Source: Pseudodesulfovibrio sp.
Lineage (GTDB): Bacteria; Desulfobacterota; Desulfovibrionia; Desulfovibrionales; Desulfovibrionaceae
Direction of reading: 5' to 3'
Length of the DNA: 12,626 nt
NCBI GenBank assembly: GCA_022712815.1
Contig: JAFLJW010000112.1
Location: 1 to 12,626, forward strand
Part shown: positions 6,829 to 12,626 of the stretch, piece after piece
Position numbering within the stretch: the stretch's first letter is position 1
Layout: each line of letters opens with the position of its first letter
The notes under the pieces: model-generated
The model's input: only the letters and a program-made list of their open reading frames with translations
The model's database searches: none
Told to the model about the DNA's origin: nothing
Position numbers and translations under genes: made by a program

Positions 6829-7539
6829 CTAATTATTGGAATTCGTGTACGCATTTGCTGCGCGGAATTTGGCGGAATGGGCCGCAGTGCGCAGAGTGAG
6901 CGGCGGTGTAGGCTTCGGAGCCACTGGATTGGCCTTGGCAGGCGGTTGTTTTTCCGTATTTTGCCCGGAAGCCGGCTCTTGGGGTTTTGCCGGTTCGACC
7001 TGCGGCTGGAGTGGCGGCAGGTTTGGAGGTGTTGGTCTTGCCAGTCCCGGCTTTGCATATGCCATGGAATGTTGCGGGGCAGGCGGAGGCGGGGATGCCT
7101 GCGATCCGGGCTGGGCATTTTGTACTGGTGCCTGAGTCTGTATCGGGGCTTTCGCCGGAGCGCTCTTGCCTTCATATATCGGGACAATATGGGCATACGC
7201 TGAGCGCAGTCCGTCCAGAATATTGATCACGTCATCGACCATCTTGTTGTCCAGGCGGATATTCGCCTTGACCAGCTGGGTGGTACAAAACAGGTATAAC
7301 TGGCCGAGCTTGGGGGTGATGTCACCACCTTTTTCCTTGTTCAGGCACTCGGACAATTCATGGATGATCGCCATGGCCTTGGAAATATATATGCCTTTTT
7401 TTGCGTAATCCTTGTTGTCTATCTCGATTTTGGCACGTTTGAGAAACTTGATCGCTGCTTCGTAGAGCATGATCAACAGTTCACCCTGTGTGGTGGTTTC
7501 GACCTGAGTCGCCAGATATGCCTTTGCTGGGTTGGCCAT
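6829..7539 (-). CDS. fliS: Flagellar export chaperone FliS with a long Pro-rich C-terminal extension
   Basis: FliS binds the disordered C-terminus of flagellin in the cytoplasm, prevents premature polymerisation and delivers it to the flagellar export apparatus. Residues 1-123 are a complete FliS domain: ANPAKAYLATQVETTTQGEL matches the usual YxxxQVxTxxxxxLixMLYegai opening, and the four-helix bundle ends at AHIVPIYEGK. The family is usually 120-150 residues, but this protein has 236. Residues 124-213 are rich in Pro, Ala and Gln, followed by a basic, polar tail ending FRAANAYTNSNN. No frameshift is evident, and the extension runs in the same frame to a normal stop. The start is supported by AGGAGG 6-7 nt upstream. 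It lies 21 nt after fliD, forming an operon. Confidence 0.92.
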   Translation of the reverse strand: MANPAKAYLATQVETTTQGELLIMLYEAAIKFLKRAKIEIDNKDYAKKGIYISKAMAIIHELSECLNKEKGGDITPKLGQLYLFCTTQLVKANIRLDNKMVDDVINILDGLRSAYAHIVPIYEGKSAPAKAPIQTQAPVQNAQPGSQASPPPPAPQHSMAYAKPGLARPTPPNLPPLQPQVEPAKPQEPASGQNTEKQPPAKANPVAPKPTPPLTLRTAAHSAKFRAANAYTNSNN

Positions 7540-7560
7540 GTATACCCTCCTGATCTTTTA

Positions 7561-9273
7561 TTATTCGAGCTGTGCGGTCGCTGCATCCAGCTGACCCTGC
7601 CTGAGTTCGTACTGACCGAGCAAAGCATCGAGTCGTGCGAACTTGAGGCGCAGGTTTGTTTCCATCTTTTCGATCCGTGTTTTTTCAAAGGCTATCTTGT
7701 CGTCAATACCGTCCATGATGTCGCGATAGTTGTCCTGCAGGACAGCCAACGGACCACCTTCATATGTATACTCATTGTACGGCTTGGTGAGTTCCGCGAG
7801 CGCATTGATCATTTCACCGGCCTTGCCCGTCTTGATCGAAACCTGACCGGAGTAGGTCCCGGCTGTGGTGTTATCCAGGCGGATACCAAGACCAAGGGCA
7901 CTTCCAGATATTCCGGTGATTCCCCATCCGGAAACCTTGGCAGGTTCGCCGTTGATCGTGGCACTTGTGATGGTTGTGCCGTCACTGACGATCTGAATAT
8001 CGTATATGCCAGCCTCGGTGGTTCCTTCGACAAGCGAGGTGTAAGTGAAGTCCGATGAGTGGCTTTTGCCAATAAAATTTGCGGCAAAAAGTTCGGCAAC
8101 TGCGGCCGGGTTGTCTCTCAGGGCATCGTTTAACCCTGGAATGCCTTTAACCATATCTCCGTTAATCTTAAGCAGTCCGTAGGTCTCCGAGCCTTCTTCC
8201 GCATCGGTCGTGATGCCGATCTGGGAGAGTGCTGAATAGACATCTCCTGAATTGTCGGTCGGGTCGAAAACCGAGAAACCAAGGCCCATGCTGGCAGTGA
8301 TATCCTTCAGCTTCTGGGAGATGATGTCAACGCCATAGTTGCCAGTCAGGATTGATCCTTCTCCGTCATCGTTAACAGAGGTGATGGATATGATCTGCGC
8401 ACGGACGGTGTTGACGGCATCAACAAATGCTATGACATGATTTTTTATGTCTTCGGTGTCGGTAACGATGTTGAGTTTTGCCTCTGCCCCGACTTGTGCA
8501 TCGTTGAGATTGAGAGTGATCCCCTCAATGACATCCTTGATGGTGTTGGACGAGTTTTCTATCCACCCTTGGCCGGACGGTGGAAAGCCATTGACCCTGA
8601 TTTGGGAATTTTCGGCATTTTGAGTTTCATTGAAGTCCGCCCCCCGAAAAATGACATTGCCTGCATTGGAAATGACCAGCTGGTTGTCACTCCCCGTATC
8701 AAGCCCGGATATTTGCAGGTGGTAGAGTGAGCCGTCGAATATGGTTGAAGCCCGAATGAAATTTCGGGAGTCAGCGTGATTGTTGATAATATCGACGAAT
8801 CTTTGCAGGGTCGTGCCTGGAGAAATGTTGCTCAGGGTATGAGTGACGCCGCCATAGGAGAATGTGAAAAAAGTTTCGGTATCAGTGATGGATGCGTCAA
8901 GGGAATTGGCACCGGACGTCGTGATTTGGACATCCTGAGAAGCAAGCTGCCCAACTTCGATGGAGTGACTGCCTGTCTGCGTCTCGCCATCTGCCGTGGC
9001 GGTGAGCAAAGTGGGATCTGTGCTGGTGACAGTCTTGCTCATGAACTTGTTCATGGTCTCAAAGCCTTCCAGTGTTGTCTTCATGGAAAGCATCTGCGTG
9101 TTGAGTGCCTTGAACTGGGCGTTCTTGGTCTCCCAGGAAGCCTTCCATGTTTCAAGGCGGGTAACGCGGTTCGTCTCGACGGCGATCAGATTGTCGATGA
9201 GCGCATTGAAATCAGTCCCGTTTCCGAGACCGGCGAAGTTGATTGCTCCAGATGTGTAAGTACTGTCTGCCAT
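7561..9273 (-). CDS. fliD: Flagellar filament cap protein FliD (hook-associated protein 2)
   Basis: FliD forms the cap at the tip of the growing filament and helps incoming flagellin subunits fold and insert. The 570-residue protein opens with INFAGLGNGTDFNALIDNLIAVE, the characteristic FliD_N start, followed by a coiled region rich in Thr/Met/Lys up to about residue 75. The centre (about 100-480) holds the variable outer domains. FliD_C continues to the end, with a terminal heptad helix from about residue 515 (DGIDDKIAFEKTRIEKMETN) that packs in the cap core. No signal peptide is present, as expected for type III export. AGGA precedes the ATG by about 7 nt. A sigma-54 promoter lies at 9328-9343, and fliS follows directly. 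Confidence 0.95.
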   Translation of the reverse strand: MADSTYTSGAINFAGLGNGTDFNALIDNLIAVETNRVTRLETWKASWETKNAQFKALNTQMLSMKTTLEGFETMNKFMSKTVTSTDPTLLTATADGETQTGSHSIEVGQLASQDVQITTSGANSLDASITDTETFFTFSYGGVTHTLSNISPGTTLQRFVDIINNHADSRNFIRASTIFDGSLYHLQISGLDTGSDNQLVISNAGNVIFRGADFNETQNAENSQIRVNGFPPSGQGWIENSSNTIKDVIEGITLNLNDAQVGAEAKLNIVTDTEDIKNHVIAFVDAVNTVRAQIISITSVNDDGEGSILTGNYGVDIISQKLKDITASMGLGFSVFDPTDNSGDVYSALSQIGITTDAEEGSETYGLLKINGDMVKGIPGLNDALRDNPAAVAELFAANFIGKSHSSDFTYTSLVEGTTEAGIYDIQIVSDGTTITSATINGEPAKVSGWGITGISGSALGLGIRLDNTTAGTYSGQVSIKTGKAGEMINALAELTKPYNEYTYEGGPLAVLQDNYRDIMDGIDDKIAFEKTRIEKMETNLRLKFARLDALLGQYELRQGQLDAATAQLE

Positions 9274-9327
9274 GGCTTTTTCCTATACGGAATTTTTTTC
9301 CCATTTATAATGGGTCGCCACTACTTC

Positions 9328-9343
9328 TGCAATCCTGATGCCA
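9328..9343 (-). promoter_or_regulatory. Sigma-54 (RpoN) promoter for fliD-fliS
   Basis: On the minus strand TGGCATCAGGATTGCA matches the sigma-54 consensus TGGCACG-N4-TTGCW, with the GG and GC dinucleotides exactly 10 bp apart. Transcription should start near 9317, giving a leader of about 44 nt. That leader contains a small hairpin (CCCAT/ATGGG, 9300-9314) followed by an A-run before the ribosome binding site. An enhancer-binding activator would be required; no activator gene is in the window. Confidence 0.75.
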
Positions 9344-9378
9344 TGCTTACGATGCTTCAGATGCCTTGAAATCAAAGA

Positions 9379-9411
9379 GCCGAGCCCCCCCTGATAAAGA
9401 GAGAGCCCGGC
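9379..9411 (-). terminator. Terminator of the flagellin gene
   Basis: The two 13-base arms at 9379-9391 and 9399-9411 pair along their whole length in minus-strand RNA, using G-U pairs at several positions, around a 7-nt loop. The following bases are TCTTTGATTT, a short imperfect U-rich tail. It lies about 33 nt after the flagellin stop and separates fliC from the fliD promoter. Confidence 0.7.
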
Positions 9412-9444
9412 CTGAAGTCCGCAGTTATGCGAATTGGGTCATGA

Positions 9445-10332
9445 CTAACCGATGAGGGACAGAGCCATCCTCGGCAGGGAGTTGGCCTGGGACAGCATGG
9501 AGACTGCTGCCTGAGTCATGATCTGGTTCTTCACGAACGCGGTCATCTCGGTCGCGACATCGACGTCGGAGATGCGGGATTCAGCAGCCTGGACGTTCTC
9601 GGCCTGGATTTCCAGAACGGTCACGGTGTTTTCCAACCTGTTTTGCAGGGCACCGAGGCTGGCACGAATCTTATCCTTGGAGATGATTGCGTTCTGCAAG
9701 ACATCCAGGGAAGTCTGAGCCAGAGCCTGAGTGGAGATCGAAGCACCAGCTCCTGTACCTGCACCGAGACCAACGCCGAAAGCGGATGCAGTCGAGTCGT
9801 TGATCTGGATGTAGTAGTAATCTTCCGAGCAGTCGTTTCCAGTACCGAAGTGGACCTTCAACTGACCGGTGGCCTTCATGGAAGAACCGTCGTGGTTGGT
9901 GCTGGAGAGATTGCCGTTGAGCAGGTGAATGCCGTTAAAGTCAGTGGAATTGGCGATACGAGTGATTTCTGATGCCATGGCCTGATACTCGGAGTCGATG
10001 ATCAGACGCTGGTCAGAGCTGTAGGTACCCGTGGATGCCTGCATGGCCAGTTCCTTCATACGAATCAGCTTTTCATCGATAACGCCAAGGGCGCCGTCAG
10101 CTGTCTGGATAAGGGAAATGGCATCGTTGGCGTTACGAATGCCCTGCTGCAAAGAGCTGACGTCAGCACGCATGAGTTCTCGAACAGCCAGTCCGGCTGC
10201 ATCGTCCGAGGCCTGATTGATCCGAAGACCAGAAGACAGACGACGAGTCGATGTTGCCAGAGCACCAAACGAGGTGTTCAAGTTGCGAGCGGCGTTCATT
10301 GCCAGCATGTTGTGGTTAATAATAAGGGCCAT
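9445..10332 (-). CDS. fliC: Flagellin, filament subunit
   Basis: A 295-residue flagellin, the protein that polymerises into the filament. The N-terminal D0/D1 region (1-140) shows LIINHNMLAMNAARNLN, RLSSGLRINQASDDAAGLAV and GIRNANDAISLIQTADGAL, all hallmark segments. The C-terminal D1/D0 region (about 205-295) shows RASLGALQNRLENTV and ends in LPRMALSLIG. The central exposed part is short (about 140-205), so there is little or no D2/D3 domain. Several Ser/Thr residues near 143-151 and 180-204 are candidate O-glycosylation sites, which fits the neighbouring glycosyltransferases. Two oddities are Cys168 in the central region and Arg288 where LPQMA is more usual. AAGGAGG provides a strong ribosome binding site. 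A sigma-28 promoter lies upstream and a terminator downstream, so it is monocistronic. Confidence 0.96.
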   Translation of the reverse strand: MALIINHNMLAMNAARNLNTSFGALATSTRRLSSGLRINQASDDAAGLAVRELMRADVSSLQQGIRNANDAISLIQTADGALGVIDEKLIRMKELAMQASTGTYSSDQRLIIDSEYQAMASEITRIANSTDFNGIHLLNGNLSSTNHDGSSMKATGQLKVHFGTGNDCSEDYYYIQINDSTASAFGVGLGAGTGAGASISTQALAQTSLDVLQNAIISKDKIRASLGALQNRLENTVTVLEIQAENVQAAESRISDVDVATEMTAFVKNQIMTQAAVSMLSQANSLPRMALSLIG

Positions 10333-10336
10333 AATT

Positions 10337-10367
10337 TCCTCCTTGAAATTGTTTCGGCTTCCATGCC
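10337..10367 (-). promoter_or_regulatory. Flagellin leader: Shine-Dalgarno site plus a possible CsrA-binding hairpin
   Basis: AAGGAGGA (10344-10337) is the ribosome binding site. About 12 nt upstream, GGC-ATGGAA-GCC (10367-10356) can form a 3-bp hairpin exposing GGA in its loop. Two GGA motifs, one overlapping the ribosome binding site, resemble CsrA targets such as the Bacillus hag leader, where FliW and CsrA link flagellin export to translation. Another small hairpin (CGGCA/TGCCG) lies further upstream at 10381-10399. The stem is short, so this assignment is tentative; the ribosome binding site itself is clear. Confidence 0.4.
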
Positions 10368-10425
10368 TAAATTGTTCTCTCGGCAGAGTGATCTTGCCGG
10401 GTAAACTATTCGCTTGTTGACCTAC

Positions 10426-10452
10426 TCATCGTCCTCTGAGCGAAAAACTTTA
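10426..10452 (-). promoter_or_regulatory. Sigma-28 (FliA) promoter for flagellin
   Basis: On the minus strand TAAAGTTT (10452-10445) is a perfect -35 match to the sigma-28 consensus. After exactly 11 bp comes GACGATGA (10433-10426), matching six of eight bases of GCCGATAA. Transcription should begin near 10418, leaving a leader of about 85 nt before the flagellin ATG. This places fliC among the late genes expressed once the hook is complete. Confidence 0.85.
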
Positions 10453-10531
10453 GGTTAGGTGAACGATTTTTTATCCAGAATTTAAGGGGGATGGCATTTG
10501 GAGGCTGGGGCAAGGCAAAAGGAAGTCATCA

Positions 10532-10576
10532 TTTCTCTCTCTGGAGAGAAACATAACGGAGCAAAGGCTGCCTTTG
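10532..10576 (-). terminator. Two adjacent hairpins after the CgeB-type glycosyltransferase gene
   Basis: On the minus strand CAAAGG/CCTTTG (10576-10562, 3-nt loop) is followed by TTTCTCTC/GAGAGAAA (10551-10532, 4-nt loop). Neither is followed immediately by a U-run. They lie about 45 nt beyond the stop at 10620. They may together end the upstream transcript and insulate the flagellin promoter. Between 10453 and 10531 I see nothing further beyond AT-rich sequence. Confidence 0.35.
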
Positions 10577-10619
10577 TTTGGTAATTAGTTTTGTTAAATT
10601 AATCAGTTGTTTGAATTGA

Positions 10620-12302
10620 TCAACTGAAGGTCTGTCGCATGATGTCGAGCATTTTCTGGATGCGGATTTCGTAAGTGTGTTTGGCAATGATGCGCTTTCG
10701 GGCTGCTGCCATGATTGAATTTCTGCGTTTTTTATCATTCAGATATTCCCTGATCAGGGCAGGAATTTCATCTGGTTCCCGGAAAACAACCACTTCCGTA
10801 CCGGGATCAAAGAGATTTTCCATCTGTTCCCGGTGGTCTGTGAGGAGGAATCCGCCACAGGCCGGAACATCGAAAACCCGCTGATTGACCGCACCGATCA
10901 TTTGCCGGCTGGTGCAGTTAAAATTGATTTTGGACAGCGGATAAAAGCGGGGCAGGTCGTCGTAATAGTCCAGATGTGAAATGTTTCGCCAGCCGGTAGT
11001 TTTACCGAGCTGGTCACCCCAACCTGTATCGCCCACGATGAGCGGAGAGAACTTGAGGGTCTGCCGTACGCAGGCGAGCCGGTATTGCCGGGTCGCTTCC
11101 CAGGTCAGCAGGGATTCCAGAGCCAGCTTGTTCTCCGGAGTGGGCATCGCTTTGAGCGCGGCAATCCATTTGGGATGGCCGGTTTCAAGAAATCGGATGA
11201 TACGAGTCTCGCCGGATTTACCAAACTCTGCTGCAACAGACCCATATTCTTTCAGAAGACCGTCTGGAAGTTGTGTTTCATTCAGGCATTTGGTCACGGG
11301 AGAAACCATTGAATTGCCTACGAACGAGACATCGCTGATCCATTCTGGCGGGCCATGCGCACTGAGTCCGGGGCGAAATCGATTGGGGTCTGTGGCCAGC
11401 GGCAGGTAGTGGACATTGTTGAATCCCTTGTCCCGCATTTGATCCAGATTACCGGCATCAAAGGTGAAAATGACCGTGTTTTCAGTGCCGGGATGGGCGT
11501 AGTCATGGAGAATGAGGTGGGGATTGTCCACAAACCACGAGGATAATGGCAGACCAAGATCATCGAGTAATCCCGACAGTTTGCCTTCCCGATCCAGACC
11601 AAAATGATTGACGGTCAGGACGAAATCAGGCTTGAAGTCGATGACTACTTTCAGAAAAGTTTCAATGAATTGCTGGCTTCCTGTTTCAAGGTCATCAAGG
11701 CCAATGACCTGATGCTCTATCCCAAGCCTGCTTAGGGAGGCACGTATCTCGCTGCACAGAAAATAGTTCGAGTCGAAGAAGAGTACGCGGGGTTTCACTG
11801 ACTGGAATTTCGGGTAGCGGGCCTGACTCCAGAAATCTGTCCGGGTGTTGGCCTTCAGGGTTTCGGCCAGTGCGCCGTAGTATTCCCGGTCAAGGCGAGG
11901 GTAGAGCGGCAGTACAACCGGAGAAAATGGATTATTTTCGTTCTCTCCTTGCCATTTGGCGAGGTGATCCAGCACGGTTTGCGGATCAGTGTCGTTGAGC
12001 CATAAAACATTCGCATTTGCTGCATGCTCGCCCGCAACCCCGGTCAGGCGTTCGATTTCCTGTTCCCTGTCCACCACGGCCACAGAGAATCCCCTGTCCA
12101 GAAGCGACGTTAAGCAATGGCCCAGACCTGCGCCGATAAGGACGGGGAGCGTGCCATCGTTGACCTTGTTTGCCAGATCGATTTCCCGTGTCTGACCACT
12201 GCGACCCCAGAGGTGCCACGTTTTTTCATTGATTCGGATACGGATATCGGCAAGCTCGTCAGAGGTCTCAACAGGTTCGGCTGTGTATGTGGTGTGGCTC
12301 AT
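10620..12302 (-). CDS. CgeB/DUF3880-type glycosyltransferase with a Maf-like N-terminal segment
   Basis: A 560-residue protein with a GT-B type architecture. From about residue 170 (KPRVLFFDSNYFLCSEIRAS) to 330 is a CgeB/DUF3880-like domain that includes SSWFVDNPH (254-262) and YLPLATDPNRFRP (299-311). Residues about 455-555 match the Glyco_trans_1_2 type of C-terminal domain: KINFNCTSRQMIGAVNQRVFDVPACGGFLLTD, then a final helical KRRNSIMAAARKRI region. Residues 1-165 are extra: LPVLIGAGLGHCLTSLL (52-68) followed by VAVVDRE resembles the glycine-rich segment of Maf flagellin-modifying proteins and of the GT2 protein downstream. The gene stands immediately upstream of flagellin, so flagellin glycosylation is the best inference. 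Only a weak ribosome binding site (GATGGA) precedes the ATG, and no clear promoter was found. Confidence 0.82.
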   Translation of the reverse strand: MSHTTYTAEPVETSDELADIRIRINEKTWHLWGRSGQTREIDLANKVNDGTLPVLIGAGLGHCLTSLLDRGFSVAVVDREQEIERLTGVAGEHAANANVLWLNDTDPQTVLDHLAKWQGENENNPFSPVVLPLYPRLDREYYGALAETLKANTRTDFWSQARYPKFQSVKPRVLFFDSNYFLCSEIRASLSRLGIEHQVIGLDDLETGSQQFIETFLKVVIDFKPDFVLTVNHFGLDREGKLSGLLDDLGLPLSSWFVDNPHLILHDYAHPGTENTVIFTFDAGNLDQMRDKGFNNVHYLPLATDPNRFRPGLSAHGPPEWISDVSFVGNSMVSPVTKCLNETQLPDGLLKEYGSVAAEFGKSGETRIIRFLETGHPKWIAALKAMPTPENKLALESLLTWEATRQYRLACVRQTLKFSPLIVGDTGWGDQLGKTTGWRNISHLDYYDDLPRFYPLSKINFNCTSRQMIGAVNQRVFDVPACGGFLLTDHREQMENLFDPGTEVVVFREPDEIPALIREYLNDKKRRNSIMAAARKRIIAKHTYEIRIQKMLDIMRQTFS

Positions 12303-12369
12303 AGGTCCATCATGTACTGTATTTGGGATAAGACAGGCAAGAGTGACGTCATATAATATGGTAATGGAA

Positions 12370-12401
12370 GGGCCGCACCTTTTTTTGAGAAGGCACGGCC
12401 C
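12370..12401 (-). terminator. Hairpin after the partial upstream gene
   Basis: GGGCCGCACC (12370-12379) and GGCACGGCCC (12392-12401) form a 10-bp stem with two G-U pairs in minus-strand RNA and a 12-nt loop containing a run of seven A. No U-tract follows on the minus strand, so termination may be inefficient. The remaining gap to 12303 is AT-rich with an 8-bp palindrome TGACGTCA near 12344-12351 and no convincing promoter. Confidence 0.5.
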
Positions 12402-12421
12402 GGAGTTGTTTTCTTCAGTCC

Positions 12422-12626
12422 TTATTCGGAGCCGAACAGACCCTTGATTGCGCCGCCGACTGATTTTGCCCCGCCGCTGACGCCTTTCATGGCCTTGCCG
12501 AGTTTTTCCTGGAGCTGTTTTCCGACCTGAGTGACAGTGCCGGAGACATCGCCAGTCATTTCACCGAGGATGATGGCAAAGGCTTCAGCCGGGGAGGCTT
12601 TCTTGTCCTTGCCGATGTCTTTGATA
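12422..12626 (-). CDS. C-terminal fragment of an unrecognised protein
   Basis: The frame is open from the right edge to a TAA at 12422, giving 67 visible residues. It begins IKDIGKDKKASPAEAFAIIL and ends in a Gly/Ala/Ser/Lys-rich tail finishing GAIKGLFGSE. The alternating glycine and lysine pattern suggests amphipathic helices. From memory, some large AsmA-type envelope proteins of related bacteria end in a similar way, but this is a weak resemblance and no domain is diagnostic here. Codon usage is like the neighbours, and the absence of stops plus a following hairpin support a real gene. The start lies outside the window. Confidence 0.6.
   Translation of the reverse strand, partial: IKDIGKDKKASPAEAFAIILGEMTGDVSGTVTQVGKQLQEKLGKAMKGVSGGAKSVGGAIKGLFGSE

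Noticed and set aside
7360..9369. Plus-strand frames of 232 and 197 residues opposite fliS/fliD
   Set aside because: They overlap clear flagellar genes on the opposite strand and have Cys-rich, domain-free translations.
12352..12357. Perfect TATAAT on the plus strand
   Set aside because: There is no matching -35 box at 16-18 bp and no plus-strand gene follows.
1..12626. Mobile element, CRISPR array or defence system
   Set aside because: No transposase, integrase, phage gene, direct-repeat array or toxin-antitoxin pair is visible on either strand; the genes are motility, envelope and heme functions.

Overview
The window looks like a chromosomal segment of a sulfate-reducing deltaproteobacterium of the Desulfovibrio/Pseudodesulfovibrio group. 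The grounds are the siroheme-dependent heme pathway gene ahbC next to what appears to be the start of hemB, the flagellin and FliD sequence types, and a hairpin element of a kind I associate with Desulfovibrio intergenic regions. This is inferred from gene content; no species can be named. Every gene I can support lies on the minus strand, so transcription runs from high to low coordinates.

Layout in the direction of transcription: the C-terminus of an unrecognised protein (12626-12422) and a hairpin; a CgeB/DUF3880-type glycosyltransferase (12302-10620); a 287-bp regulatory gap with a near-consensus sigma-28 promoter; flagellin (10332-9445) and its terminator; a near-consensus sigma-54 promoter; fliD (9273-7561) and fliS (7539-6829); a GT4 glycosyltransferase (6709-5636) overlapping a GT2 glycosyltransferase (5639-4428) by 4 bp; a separate unit of an MJ0042 zinc-ribbon/Yip1-like membrane protein (4298-3204) and a small helical protein (3191-2856); an OmpA-family lipoprotein (2740-1613) with a terminator; ahbC (1460-267) followed by a strong hairpin; and a promoter plus the first 13 codons of a probable hemB (41-1).

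The central block forms a flagellar filament module: the filament subunit, its cap and its export chaperone, with three sugar transferases around them. Two of those transferases belong to unrelated catalytic families, yet both begin with a similar glycine-rich Rossmann-like segment resembling the N-terminal part of Maf-type flagellin glycosylation proteins. The likely reading is a flagellin glycosylation locus. The promoters suggest that filament and cap/chaperone are controlled separately: sigma-28 for fliC and sigma-54 for fliD-fliS. The left end belongs to tetrapyrrole synthesis: HemB makes porphobilinogen early in the pathway, and AhbC acts late in the siroheme route to heme.

I see no mobile element, CRISPR array, tRNA or rRNA. 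The most unusual points are the shared N-terminal segment on two glycosyltransferases, the long proline-rich tail on FliS, and the structured 225-bp gap between ahbC and hemB.
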